Assembly: GCA_017634255.1 (NCBI GenBank)
Contig: JAGBNT010000103.1
Span: forward strand, 1-24,723
Direction: 5' to 3'
DNA: 24,723 bases
DNA from: Lachnospiraceae bacterium
GTDB lineage: Bacteria > Bacillota_A > Clostridia > Lachnospirales > Lachnospiraceae
Program-made: the position numbers and the translations under genes
Notes under the pieces: model-generated
Databases searched by the model: none
The model's input: only the letters and a program-made list of their open reading frames with translations
What the model was told of the DNA's origin: nothing
Shown: one piece after another, positions 13,933 to 22,579 of the stretch
Layout of the letters: every line of letters starts with the position of its first letter
How positions within the stretch are numbered: the stretch's first letter is position 1

Positions 13933-15624
13933 TTATTTATTGAATTTTAAATACTCAAACTCAAAATCGTCGTCAATATCGTCCCTGGAGCTTCCCCTTC
14001 TCGGAGCTGCCGCTCCTCTGGGAGGGCGCTGAGCGGGTGCTCCCTGCTGGGGACGCCTTCTCGGATCTCTCCTTACATCATCCTCTGCTGCCGCCCTGCT
14101 TCTGGGGGCATCATAGCCTGCTGCCGAACCTCCCCTTGAAGGTGCCGCTCCCCTCGGTGCACCTGCCGGGATTCCTCCCTGTCCCCTGTGCTGGGGCTGC
14201 TGTGCGGGAGCAGGACGCCTGCCGGAAGGAGCTGCGCTTCTGCTTCTGTAGGAGCGCTCATCTCTCATATTGCCGTAGTAATCCCCGTCCTCTTCGTCCT
14301 CATCATCATCGTCGTCAAAGCCCTCGTCCCTGTCCCTGAGGTAATTCTCCTCACGTCGGGCAGGACGTCGCCTGGAGCGGTCCATCCTCGACTTAAGGTC
14401 GCTTATGTCCTCATCGTCGTCACGGTACCTTCTGCCGCCGTCATTATATGTATCCCTGTCCTTGCCCCTTGCAAGGGTATTGATAAGCGCAAATATCGCC
14501 ACAAGCAGGAGGACAGCCAGTACTATTATTATGATAAGGCGTATCCTGGACTGCTTTCTGTACTTCGCAAGAGCAGCGCCCTCTCCCTTGGGTATATCCA
14601 CGTAGCGCTGATATATCTTCTGGGCTATATCATAGAGATAAAAGCCCACATTTCCCTCTTCATCCACTGCATAGAGCAGACAGAAATCATCGGGCTGGGC
14701 CTCTATCAACCCCGAGGCATTTGTGTGGGCTATGTTGCTTTCTTCTATGTAGTCACTCATAGCCTTCTCGGCGGCTTCCTTAGCAGCCTCTTCAGATGCA
14801 TCCTCTTCCGCTCCGCCGCTTTCGGCGCCTCCCTCTTCATCCTCTCCGGAGCCTGCCCCGGCGGCAAAGAGATCCTGCGCGTACACATTTACCGAAAAAA
14901 GCTGGATTTTAGCATCTGAATCCTCGGCTTCCTTGTCTTCATCCTTTTTGTCCTCATCCTCTTTCTCCTCGTCCTTTTCCTCCTCATCAGAGGTGTAGGC
15001 AGGAAGCGACCAGGCAACTGCCGACTTGCTTCCCCAGGAAAGATTATGTTTTGCAAAGCCGTCGGGTCCAGTGATATTGTCTCCGGGATCGAGCACGATT
15101 ATGTATCTTCCGTCAGCTCCGTCTATCTTTATCATGTCCGACATCTTTGCATTTTCCGTAACGTCGCAAAGATAGAACTCCCCGTTACTTCCGTCCTCAT
15201 CAGTCAGATAGGCAAGAGTAACCGTCATGCCCTCAGTGCCGATACTGGTGCTCTTTGTGACCATCTGGGCGAGCATGATATCCTCCCCCTGATAGTTCAC
15301 ATTGCTGGTGCTGAAGCCGGCGGGCATCTCGCTTTCAGGGAAGGAGCTCGCTATATAAAGCCCGTTATCAGCCTGTATTCCGCTTACTGCAACCCCTGAG
15401 CCTCCCTGCTGCCCTTCTGCGCCCTCGCCCTCAGGCATCTCCCCCTCGGGCAGCTCTCCTTCTACAGCTTCGCCCTCTGCGGCGGCATCACCGCCCTCCT
15501 CAGGCGGAGCTTCGTTCATTACGCCCGCCTCTTCCGCAAAGACGTTTACGGTTGAAAACGTCAGGCTCTGTGCCGCTAGGGACAGAGTGATCAATCCTGT
15601 TATCAGCAGTTTCTTTAATCTCAT
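13933..15624 (-). CDS. Acidic single-pass membrane protein with Arg/Gly-rich tail
   Basis: 563 aa, not recognised as a named family. A signal peptide (about 1-30, MRLKKLLITG... to VFA) has AAGGGAG seven bases before the ATG. The outer part, about 31-360, has Glu/Asp-rich stretches (31-72, 212-236, 259-290) around two folded-looking segments (about 75-205 and 295-350, the latter with QPDDFCLLYAVDEEGNVGFYLYD). One membrane helix spans 361-384 (RLIIIIVLAVLLLVAIFALI). The tail, about 385-563, would be cytoplasmic: a DDDED and RRRP-rich segment, then a disordered region with many RG and RR pairs, and finally an acidic-aromatic end (DDIDDDFEFEYLKF). It lies 26 bases after purD and 36 bases before clpC, so it is co-transcribed with both. 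An envelope sensor or scaffold is possible but unproven. Confidence 0.8.
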   Translation of the reverse strand: MRLKKLLITGLITLSLAAQSLTFSTVNVFAEEAGVMNEAPPEEGGDAAAEGEAVEGELPEGEMPEGEGAEGQQGGSGVAVSGIQADNGLYIASSFPESEMPAGFSTSNVNYQGEDIMLAQMVTKSTSIGTEGMTVTLAYLTDEDGSNGEFYLCDVTENAKMSDMIKIDGADGRYIIVLDPGDNITGPDGFAKHNLSWGSKSAVAWSLPAYTSDEEEKDEEKEDEDKKDEDKEAEDSDAKIQLFSVNVYAQDLFAAGAGSGEDEEGGAESGGAEEDASEEAAKEAAEKAMSDYIEESNIAHTNASGLIEAQPDDFCLLYAVDEEGNVGFYLYDIAQKIYQRYVDIPKGEGAALAKYRKQSRIRLIIIIVLAVLLLVAIFALINTLARGKDRDTYNDGGRRYRDDDEDISDLKSRMDRSRRRPARREENYLRDRDEGFDDDDDEDEEDGDYYGNMRDERSYRSRSAAPSGRRPAPAQQPQHRGQGGIPAGAPRGAAPSRGGSAAGYDAPRSRAAAEDDVRRDPRRRPQQGAPAQRPPRGAAAPRRGSSRDDIDDDFEFEYLKFNK

Positions 15625-15650
15625 GATAAATCTCCCTTATATATAAATGA

Positions 15651-16916
15651 TTAGAGCAGGTCTTTCCCTATGTCGTGGCGCATATATTTGCCCTCAAAAT
15701 CTATCCATTCCACGGCCTTATAGGCATTTGACCTTGCCTTTTTAAGATCGGAGCCCAGAGCAGTAACTCCAAGTACCCTTCCTCCGTTGGTCACTATCCC
15801 CTTTGCCGTCCTCTTTGTCCCGGCATGGAAGCAGAAATAATTCCTTTTTCTCTTAAATTCCTCAAAACCTGTAATAACATGACCCTTTTGATATTTTACC
15901 GGATAGCCGTTCTCGGCGAGAACTACGCATACAGCCGCGTTGTCCTCAAATTCCAGCTTCACCTTTCCAAGCTTCCCGTCGATGCAGGCTTCCATAACGT
16001 CTATTATATCGTTTTTCATCCTCGGAAGCACTACCTGAGCCTCGGGATCTCCGAAACGCGCATTGTATTCAAGCACCTTCGGTCCGTCCTGCGTCAGCAT
16101 GAGTCCAAAGAAGATAACGCCCTTAAAGGGTCTGCCCTCCTTGTTCATGGCTTCCACTGTGGGCTTGAAAATATGCTTCATGCAATAGCTTTCTATGCTT
16201 TTAGTAAAGAAAGGAGAGGGTGAAAACGTACCCATGCCTCCTGTATTGAGACCCGTATCGCCGTCTCCTGCCCTCTTATGATCCTGGGCGGAGCTCATTA
16301 TCTTTATAGTCTTCCCGTCGCAGAAGGAGAGCACCGAAACCTCGTGCCCGGTCATAAATTCCTCTATCACTACCTTATTTCCGGCGGTACCGAACTTCTT
16401 ATCCAGCATTATATCCTTTACGGCATTTCTGGCTTCCTTTAGGGTATTGCAGATAAGAACTCCCTTTCCGAGGGCAAGACCGTCTGCCTTAACAACCACC
16501 GGTATTTTGGCAGTGTCAAGGTATTTAAGCGCATCCGCCGCCTTGTCAAACACCTCATAGCCCGCGGTAGGAATCCCGTATTTCTTCATAAGATCCTTCG
16601 AAAAAGCCTTGGAGCCTTCAAGGATGGCGGCTTTCTTATCGGGTCCGAAAGCCCTTATCCCCGCTGCCTCAAGCTCATCCACCAGTCCTCCGACAAGGGG
16701 ATCATCGGGTCCTACAATGACAAGATCCACTTCCTTTTCCCTGGCAAAGTTTACGACATTTTCAAACTCCATTACCTTTATATCCGCGCACTCCGCCAGT
16801 TCAGCGATCCCTGCATTGCCCGGAACGCAATAAAGCTTGTCTACACGGGGGCTTTTCGCCACCGCTGCCGCTATAGCATGTTCTCTTCCTCCGCCTCCGA
16901 CTATGAGTACCTTCAT
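15651..16916 (-). CDS. purD: Phosphoribosylamine-glycine ligase (GAR synthetase)
   Basis: 421 aa, the normal length. It joins glycine to phosphoribosylamine using ATP, the second step of purine synthesis. The N-terminus has the nucleotide-binding turn VLIVGGGGREHA; the ATP-grasp part carries VVKADGLALGKGV near residue 140, the VVIEEFMTGHEVS segment, DHKRAGDGDTGLNTGGMG and LEYNARFGDPEAQ, all classical PurD signatures. The start ATG has AGGAG about 10 bases upstream. It follows purN by 24 bases and precedes the acidic membrane protein by 26 bases. Confidence 0.97.
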   Translation of the reverse strand: MKVLIVGGGGREHAIAAAVAKSPRVDKLYCVPGNAGIAELAECADIKVMEFENVVNFAREKEVDLVIVGPDDPLVGGLVDELEAAGIRAFGPDKKAAILEGSKAFSKDLMKKYGIPTAGYEVFDKAADALKYLDTAKIPVVVKADGLALGKGVLICNTLKEARNAVKDIMLDKKFGTAGNKVVIEEFMTGHEVSVLSFCDGKTIKIMSSAQDHKRAGDGDTGLNTGGMGTFSPSPFFTKSIESYCMKHIFKPTVEAMNKEGRPFKGVIFFGLMLTQDGPKVLEYNARFGDPEAQVVLPRMKNDIIDVMEACIDGKLGKVKLEFEDNAAVCVVLAENGYPVKYQKGHVITGFEEFKRKRNYFCFHAGTKRTAKGIVTNGGRVLGVTALGSDLKKARSNAYKAVEWIDFEGKYMRHDIGKDLL

Positions 16917-16940
16917 TCGAATTGAGCTCCTCTCCGTACT

Positions 16941-17567
16941 TTAATCTGTGATCCTTACCCTTCCGTTTATAACCTCTACCTTCCCGTTTGCGATCAGGTC
17001 GATCGCCCTCGGAAGTATCTTCCATTCAGCCTGCTCCATAACCCGTTTTTGCAGAACCTCGGGTGTATCCGCGTACTCTACCTCGACAGCTCTCTGCAGG
17101 ATGATAGGTCCGCTGTCGCACCCCTCATCCACAAAATGCACCGTAGCTCCGGTAAGCTTAACGCCCCTCTTTAATGCCTCCTCATGCACCTTAAGCCCGT
17201 AATAGCCGACTCCGCAAAAGGACGGGATAAGCGACGGGTGTATGTTGATTATCCTATTTTCATATGCCTTTACCAGCTCCCCGGGAAGCACCGTAAGATA
17301 CCCCGCCAGCACTATAAGATCCGGCTCAGCCCTGTCTATGGTCTCCATCAAAGCCCTGTTAAAAGCCTCTGTGGAGTCATAGTTCTTCTTACTCACCACG
17401 GCACCCTCAATCCCGGCTGCCTCAGCTCTTTTCAAGGCGTATGCCTTATCGCTTGAGCTTATGACCCTGACGATACCGGCGTTTGTTATCGTGCCGTCCG
17501 CTATGGCATCTATTATCGCCTGGAGGTTTGTGCCTCCTCCCGACACGAGTACCGCTATCCTCAGCAT
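16941..17567 (-). CDS. purN: Phosphoribosylglycinamide formyltransferase
   Basis: 208 aa, typical for the folate-dependent GAR transformylase. It transfers formyl from 10-formyl-tetrahydrofolate to GAR. Motifs: [12 protein letters not shown] at the N-terminus for phosphate binding; AGYLTVLP; the catalytic [10 protein letters not shown] stretch with Asn-x-His; and the [14 protein letters not shown] segment carrying the catalytic Asp. The first codons overlap the end of purM by 7 bases, which implies translational coupling. No separate folate-independent PurT is in the window. Confidence 0.97.
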   Translation of the reverse strand: MLRIAVLVSGGGTNLQAIIDAIADGTITNAGIVRVISSSDKAYALKRAEAAGIEGAVVSKKNYDSTEAFNRALMETIDRAEPDLIVLAGYLTVLPGELVKAYENRIINIHPSLIPSFCGVGYYGLKVHEEALKRGVKLTGATVHFVDEGCDSGPIILQRAVEVEYADTPEVLQKRVMEQAEWKILPRAIDLIANGKVEVINGRVRITD

Positions 17568-18589
17568 AGCCTTACTCCGCCTTTGGAGCTCTCCTCGGTC
17601 TCTCCTATGATATAGGCTTCCTCTCCGGCTGACTTTATGGTCTCCACAAGACCTTCCGCCTTATCCTTATCGACGCAAAGTACCATTCCTATACCCATGT
17701 TGAAGGTGTTGTACATGATATCCTCATCCACTCCGCCGTCATTTTTGATAAGCTCAAATATAGGCGGTACAGTATATGAGGCTTTGTCTATTCTTGCCCC
17801 GATGCCCTCAGGAAGCATCCTCGGGATATTTTCATAAAAGCCCCCTCCGGTTATGTGGCTGCAGCCCTTTATTTTTATATCTGACTGCCGAACCTTCTCG
17901 AGGGTTTTAACATATATCTTTGTGGGCTCAAGCAGTATCTCTCCGAGCGAATTTCCCAGAGCTTCGCGATAACGGCTTAAATTCTCATGCGTAATCTTAA
18001 ATATCTTTCTTACGAGCGAAAAGCCGTTGGAATGTACTCCCGATGAAGCGATACCAACAAGGGCGTTTCCGGGAGCGATTTCTTTTTTATCCGGCATCGC
18101 GTCCTCATCCACGATACCAACGGCAAAACCGGCAAGGTCATACTCGTTCTCGGGATAGAAGCCGGGCATCTCGGCAGTCTCCCCTCCGATAAGGGCGGCT
18201 CCGCTCATCTTGCAGCCCTCCGCTACCCCTTTTACTATGGAAGCTATCTTTTCGGGCTCATTTTTCCCACAGGCGATATAGTCCAGAAAAAACAGAGGCT
18301 CCCCACCTGCGCAGGCAATATCGTTGACACACATGGCAACACAGTCTATGCCCACGGTATCATGCCTGTCCATCTCAAACGCCAGCTTCAGCTTCGTTCC
18401 GACTCCGTCGGTGCCCGAAACCAGCGTAGGTTTTTTCATGTTCATAAAGCCCTTTAGTGAAAAGGCTCCTGAGAAGCCTCCCAGCTCGCCTAAACACTCG
18501 CTGCGCTGTGTCTGGGAGACGTATTTTTTCATAAGTTCAACTGCTTTATATCCGGCCTCTATATCCACTCCGGCACTCTTGTAATCCAT
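17561..18589 (-). CDS. purM: Phosphoribosylformylglycinamidine cyclo-ligase (AIR synthetase)
   Basis: 342 aa, normal for PurM. It closes FGAM to aminoimidazole ribonucleotide with ATP. Signatures: [20 protein letters not shown] at the start, [18 protein letters not shown] with the glycine-rich nucleotide loop, [55 protein letters not shown] and [21 protein letters not shown] lies 12 bases before the ATG and AAAGG closer. The end overlaps purN by 7 bases; the gap to purE is 58 bases and includes a weak CTAAGG/CCTTAG inverted pair. Confidence 0.97.
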   Translation of the reverse strand: MDYKSAGVDIEAGYKAVELMKKYVSQTQRSECLGELGGFSGAFSLKGFMNMKKPTLVSGTDGVGTKLKLAFEMDRHDTVGIDCVAMCVNDIACAGGEPLFFLDYIACGKNEPEKIASIVKGVAEGCKMSGAALIGGETAEMPGFYPENEYDLAGFAVGIVDEDAMPDKKEIAPGNALVGIASSGVHSNGFSLVRKIFKITHENLSRYREALGNSLGEILLEPTKIYVKTLEKVRQSDIKIKGCSHITGGGFYENIPRMLPEGIGARIDKASYTVPPIFELIKNDGGVDEDIMYNTFNMGIGMVLCVDKDKAEGLVETIKSAGEEAYIIGETEESSKGGVRLC

Positions 18590-18647
18590 ATACCTTTATT
18601 TCCTCCATCAGGCTAAGGATCTGTCATGAAATAAACCTGGCAGCCCC

Positions 18648-19148
18648 TTAGTAATTCTTATATCCTACCTCAGACAATCTCTTGTCCTTCTCCTCCACTG
18701 CCCTGCCCTGACTGTCGTTGTATTTTTTCAGGGCTTCCAAAAGAGAAGCGTCGGATACTGCCAGGATCTTTACTGCAAGAAGCGCTGCATTTTTCGCCCC
18801 GTCTATCGCCACTGTGGCAACCGGAACCCCCGGCGGCATCTGCAGTATTGAATAGAGCGCATCATTTCCCCCAAGGGACTTTGAATACATCGGAACACCT
18901 ATGACCGGAAGCGGAAACAGGGCTGCGCACATTCCGGGAAGATGGGCAGCCATGCCGGCTCCGGCTATGATGACCTTTACTCCCCTGTCAGCGGCTCCCT
19001 TAGCCCAGTCAAAAAACAGCTCCGGCTCCCTGTGAGCCGAAATTATCCTCATCTCATATTCTATATTGAACTCGTCCAAAAGCTCAGCTGCCTTTTTCAT
19101 GACTCCCATATCGGAATCCGAGCCCATAACTATCCCTACCTTGGACAT
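18648..19148 (-). CDS. purE: 5-(carboxyamino)imidazole ribonucleotide mutase, class I PurE
   Basis: 166 aa, normal. The first gene of the pur block, preceded by the strong site AAGGAGG. Motifs: MGSDSD at the N-terminus for phosphate binding, SAHREP (usually SAHRTP), AGAGMAAHLPGM, LPVIGVP and LQMPPGVPVATV. Class I enzymes isomerise N5-CAIR made by PurK; no purK lies in the window, so it must be elsewhere or the reaction uses another route. SAHREP for SAHRTP and AGAGMAAH for AGGAAH are mild departures; the overall match to class I is still clear. Confidence 0.96.
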   Translation of the reverse strand: MSKVGIVMGSDSDMGVMKKAAELLDEFNIEYEMRIISAHREPELFFDWAKGAADRGVKVIIAGAGMAAHLPGMCAALFPLPVIGVPMYSKSLGGNDALYSILQMPPGVPVATVAIDGAKNAALLAVKILAVSDASLLEALKKYNDSQGRAVEEKDKRLSEVGYKNY

Positions 19149-19170
19149 ATAACCTCCTTAAAGCTTTACG

Positions 19171-19194
19171 GTCTCTTTCTTATTATAAAGAGAC
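19171..19194 (-). promoter_or_regulatory. Hairpin in the purE 5' leader
   Basis: The minus strand has GTCTCTTT-ATAATAAG-AAAGAGAC, a perfect 8-bp stem with an 8-base loop, about 15 bases before the AAGGAGG of purE. No T run follows, and the core of a guanine or adenine riboswitch is not present. The leader is about 75 bases from the predicted start. Confidence 0.5.
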
Positions 19195-19229
19195 GTCCAT
19201 CCGTACCATAATTCATCCATAACCTGTTA

Positions 19230-19258
19230 ATTATACTGATTTAGCGGTCTTTAGTCAA
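19230..19258 (-). promoter_or_regulatory. pur operon promoter
   Basis: The minus strand has TTGACT (19253-19258, 5 of 6), a 17-base spacer and a perfect TATAAT (19230-19235). The -35 box overlaps the stop codon of the aminopeptidase gene. The start would be near 19223. Confidence 0.8.
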
Positions 19259-21240
19259 TTATGGGCTAAGCACAAACCATCCAAGGGTATGTTAAGTTCC
19301 TCGCTTCCCTCTACCACAAAGCGTCCCCCTTCTATCACGGGATAGCGCTCTCCGCTTTCAGAAACAGCTGTTATGCTATCCAGCTCCTCGTAAGGGATCG
19401 TAATATCCGTATGGCACTCATAATATCTGAAATCCTTATCAGTCAGCCGTTTTAAGGTCTCCTCATTGTCCCTGGAAATTATCTCCCTGCCGTCGGGATT
19501 ATAGACCTTTATATCCTCATCCCTGCTGTAGCAGGTATCTCCCACCGCAAAATGAGGCCCTGTCTTCTCCGCGATAAGTATGGGCAGATATGAGAATATA
19601 TCGTATCTTTTTGCCATGGCATAGGCTGTGGTATTAGTGCCTATCGCAAATTCCCCCAGGGGCAGCGTCTTATGATGAAACAGTATATTATCCTCGATAT
19701 ATTTCCTGTTCCTTGCCTCATCCTCAAAATTGGAGCAGGAATAATCCCGGATAAAGCCATCTTCAAAGCTTATTTTAAGCTTTTCAAATTTCAGTCCGTT
19801 AAGATAGACCTGGGAGACATACAGCGTTCCCGAGGTTCCCTTGAGAACCGGTGAGGTAAAGACCTCTCCGACGGGAATATTGACATCTGCTACGCAGTTT
19901 TCAAAATTACACTGCCTGCTCACGTCCTCAAGAGGGCACAGACTGACCCTCATATCGGTGATATTATCCCCCCTGCCCTTGATCTCGACGTGGCTGCCGT
20001 TCTCAAGAGTGCATATCAGGCGTTGCTGTATATCCCTGTATTTTATATAGTCGAGGGTATTGAGACTGATTGTCTCCTTAAATATCCCGTCAAAGTCCTT
20101 TCCGATAGAGGGCAGGGGAAAGGCGATGATCGTAAATGACCTCTCCTCCCCGGGTATATAGGTGTTGGTCAGCTTTCCCAGGAGTCCCGAAAGCTTTACA
20201 TTAAGCTCTGCCTGTTCGGGGCTCAGCTCATATGCCTCTTCCTTGGACTCAGGGAGAAATGGCGTTTCTCCAAAGGTTTCGATGACCGCTGGACCGGCAT
20301 GGGTACGAGCGAGCTCCTTATTCTTCTCATAAGTGCTCTTCGCCGCATCCAGCCTTCTCTCGATATATTCTTCATCCATAAAGAGCGCCCTGTCGTCCTT
20401 ATGGTCAAAATCCATCTGCCGGTTTACAGGATCGCCGCAAAAGCCAACGTATACCGGATTTCTGACCGGAGCATGAAGAGCCCTCCGGTAGATCACGGGC
20501 TTAAGACCCATGCCTTCAAAATTCTTAACAGCCCTTCGCAGGACTCTCTCAAAGCCTATATGATAGCGTATATTTACCGTTTTCTTTTTAGTTATATCTT
20601 TACCGGTATTTATAAATCCAAGCCTGTAGCCCTCCGTATAGGTATCCGCCATTTTGGATATCAGGCTCTCATCCAGAGAATTGATGTATTCCGCCAGCCG
20701 CCTGGTATCCTCAGATACATATTCCCCGTATTTATCCAGATAGGAGATGTCCTCAAGGTCGGAGTCCATTATTATCCGAAGAGCAAAATCATATGAGGGA
20801 TCTATACTTTCGGCTATCCTGCTTCCGACCGTATAGTCCAGGTTTTCTAAAATATGCCCCCTTATCAGTGTCGTCACCTCGTCTCCCGAAGGAAGAGAGC
20901 CACTCTCAGAGCCTGCCTTAAAAAGCTCAAACACCTTCAAAAAGAGCTCCAGAACAATCGTCAGATCCCTATACTTCCCTTCCGCCTTAAATGCCATAAG
21001 CCCCATGAGCTCGTATGCGACAAAGGAGAGCTGTCTGCCATACTCCTCACCGGTGCATTTAACGCTGTATGAGGGGTTTAACCAGGAGAAGCCATACCTT
21101 TCCGGCTGGGCGACATCATATGACGGAGACAGGATATAATTTAGAACATCTGTAAAATAACGCTTGATATCATCTTGCTTTATAATATCTATGTCCTTTT
21201 GCAGACCCTTAAGCCGGTCAACTGTCTTTTCATAGTTCAT
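19255..21240 (-). CDS. M29-type (thermophilic-type) metallo-aminopeptidase
   Basis: 661 aa from the ATG at 21240, chosen because AAGGAGG lies 10 bases upstream; an in-frame ATG at 21327 would overlap the next gene. The C-terminal 250 residues resemble the M29/AmpS fold, with probable metal ligands in order: E459 in PVGEVFTSP, E530 in LGEFAIGTN, H563 in KTGPHFAVGD, H610 and D612 in YECHTDITI. The protein is longer than classical M29 enzymes (about 410 aa), with an extra helical N-terminal part of about 250 residues. It is cytoplasmic, without a signal peptide. The role would be peptide turnover. It is the last gene of the pyrF run, and its stop codon sits inside the pur promoter. Confidence 0.8.
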   Translation of the reverse strand: MNYEKTVDRLKGLQKDIDIIKQDDIKRYFTDVLNYILSPSYDVAQPERYGFSWLNPSYSVKCTGEEYGRQLSFVAYELMGLMAFKAEGKYRDLTIVLELFLKVFELFKAGSESGSLPSGDEVTTLIRGHILENLDYTVGSRIAESIDPSYDFALRIIMDSDLEDISYLDKYGEYVSEDTRRLAEYINSLDESLISKMADTYTEGYRLGFINTGKDITKKKTVNIRYHIGFERVLRRAVKNFEGMGLKPVIYRRALHAPVRNPVYVGFCGDPVNRQMDFDHKDDRALFMDEEYIERRLDAAKSTYEKNKELARTHAGPAVIETFGETPFLPESKEEAYELSPEQAELNVKLSGLLGKLTNTYIPGEERSFTIIAFPLPSIGKDFDGIFKETISLNTLDYIKYRDIQQRLICTLENGSHVEIKGRGDNITDMRVSLCPLEDVSRQCNFENCVADVNIPVGEVFTSPVLKGTSGTLYVSQVYLNGLKFEKLKISFEDGFIRDYSCSNFEDEARNRKYIEDNILFHHKTLPLGEFAIGTNTTAYAMAKRYDIFSYLPILIAEKTGPHFAVGDTCYSRDEDIKVYNPDGREIISRDNEETLKRLTDKDFRYYECHTDITIPYEELDSITAVSESGERYPVIEGGRFVVEGSEELNIPLDGLCLAHN

Positions 21241-21310
21241 ACGGCTTTCGCCTCCTTCCGGATGCAGGCAGCCATCCTCCGGTCTTATTTTGGATCCAGC
21301 GGCTGAAGCA

Positions 21311-21628
21311 TCATGCAAAGCCGGCATATATCACACCTCCCCATGCAATCAGTGAAATCAGTGAAAGTATAAAGCCAAACCGGGGAAAGAACCTGAAGGT
21401 ATCCCTTTCCGCAAGGCTTATTATCCCAAGCACTAGGCCGGCGACAGCAAAAAGGCAGGCGACAAAGCCGACAGCTCCCAGCCTGTCTCCTGTATTACCC
21501 CCTGCCTTTAATACAATATACAATGATATCGAAAATGAAATAAACGAAATAAGCCCGCATACCGTGGCTATTATACCCTTATCGGACCTCGAATTACTGG
21601 TAAATAAATATCTTCTTTTAAAAATCAT
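21311..21628 (-). CDS. Small membrane protein, DUF6142-like
   Basis: 105 aa with three hydrophobic helices (about 18-40, 48-69 and 82-103) and a short basic N-terminus, MIFKRRYLFTSNSRSDKG. The motifs DKGIIATVCG, AGGNTG, LGAVGF and LGIISLAERD match what I recall of DUF6142, unknown function and common in Lachnospiraceae. No clear ribosome site lies before the ATG, but the upstream small gene stops six bases earlier, so coupling is likely. The pair probably works together in the membrane. Confidence 0.8.
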   Translation of the reverse strand: MIFKRRYLFTSNSRSDKGIIATVCGLISFISFSISLYIVLKAGGNTGDRLGAVGFVACLFAVAGLVLGIISLAERDTFRFFPRFGFILSLISLIAWGGVIYAGFA

Positions 21629-21634
21629 TTTCTA

Positions 21635-21811
21635 TCAGAAAATTATCTTGGACTTATTGCGAAGCAGCCTTCCTCCGCTGATAAACATCATAACTCCCGC
21701 TGCTACACCCGAGATGATGAGCAGTACTCCCAGAGCTATGTTGCAGACGGCTGAAAATGTCATACTCTTGTAGATCTCTTCATTCATGTTCCTGTTCTCC
21801 TTGTTCTTCAT
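21635..21811 (-). CDS. 58-aa small membrane protein
   Basis: A short gene. The ATG at 21811 has AGGAG seven bases upstream; a second in-frame ATG at 21787 (50 aa) has AAGGAG nine bases upstream, and either may be used. The protein has a charged N-terminus (MNEEIYKSM), one long hydrophobic stretch (CNIALGVLLIISGVAAGVMM, continuing FISGG) and a basic end (RLLRNKSKIIF). It can span the membrane once, or twice as a tight hairpin. It lies between pyrE and the DUF6142-like gene, six bases before the latter. Function is unknown. Confidence 0.78.
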   Translation of the reverse strand: MKNKENRNMNEEIYKSMTFSAVCNIALGVLLIISGVAAGVMMFISGGRLLRNKSKIIF

Positions 21812-21850
21812 TCTTCTTCTCCTGTATATTTTCCGGGAAGCTTCCTTAAC

Positions 21851-22525
21851 TTACGAAGCTCCGTACTCCTTATAATAAGCATCGATCGCCTGCTTCAGAT
21901 CGTCGTCGAGGATCATCTTACCCTTTACAGGCGTGTTGGAAAGATGCTCTATGACATCCTTCATTGTAACTATGGATGTGGTAGGGAAGCCGTATTCCTC
22001 CTCGATCTCCTTAAGAGCGCTCTTTTCCCCGCTGCCCCTCTCCTGTCTGTCCACAGACACGCACATGCCTATGACCTCTACATCAGCCTGGGCTTTGATT
22101 ATCGGAAGAGTCTCCTTTATGGAGGTTCCGGCTGTGGTAACATCCTCTATTATAACTACCTTGTCTCCGTCGTTTAAGGGTCCTCCGAGAAGTATTCCCT
22201 TGTCCCCGTGATCCTTTATCTCCTTGCGGTTGGAGCAATACCTTATCTGCCTGTTAAACAGCTCGTCAAAGGCGGAAACGGTAACTACGCTCAAGGGTAT
22301 ACCCTTATAGGCAGGTCCGAAGAGCACTTCAAAATCCGAGCCGAACTTAACCTCTATCGCCCTTGCATAAAACTCTCCGAGCCGCCTTAACTGCCCTCCG
22401 GTTCTGTAAAAGCCCGTATTTACAAAAAACGGGGTCTTCCTTCCGCTTTTGGTAACAAAGTCCCCAAATTTTAAGACCTCGCAATCAAGCATGAACTCTA
22501 TAAACTCCTGTTTATATTTGTACAT
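21851..22525 (-). CDS. pyrE: Orotate phosphoribosyltransferase
   Basis: 224 aa, normal. It makes orotidine 5'-phosphate from orotate and PRPP, the fifth step of pyrimidine synthesis. The PRPP-binding motif VVIIEDVTTAGTSI is at 123-136, the flexible catalytic loop with K102, K104 and D108 (NRKEIKDHGDKG) at about 99-110, and the FGPAYKGIPL loop at 69-78. GGAAGGAT lies directly before the ATG. It follows pyrF by 54 bases, so the last two steps to UMP are adjacent. The genes pyrK and pyrD, often beside these in related genomes, are absent from the window. Confidence 0.97.
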   Translation of the reverse strand: MYKYKQEFIEFMLDCEVLKFGDFVTKSGRKTPFFVNTGFYRTGGQLRRLGEFYARAIEVKFGSDFEVLFGPAYKGIPLSVVTVSAFDELFNRQIRYCSNRKEIKDHGDKGILLGGPLNDGDKVVIIEDVTTAGTSIKETLPIIKAQADVEVIGMCVSVDRQERGSGEKSALKEIEEEYGFPTTSIVTMKDVIEHLSNTPVKGKMILDDDLKQAIDAYYKEYGAS

Positions 22526-22579
22526 ATCCTTCCTTTCCGCCGTATGCCTTAAACAATCTTAACCGCCTCCCGGCTGCGC

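Noticed and set aside
13860..13935. CtsR operator before clpC
   Set aside because: The 36-base gap holds a hairpin but no tandem GGTCAAA-type heptads.
14188..14919. 243-codon plus-strand frame opposite the acidic membrane protein
   Set aside because: It mirrors the biased codon content of the Arg/Asp/Glu-rich gene; no start signals.
20299..20796. 165-codon plus-strand frame opposite the aminopeptidase
   Set aside because: Antisense shadow with no promoter or ribosome site.
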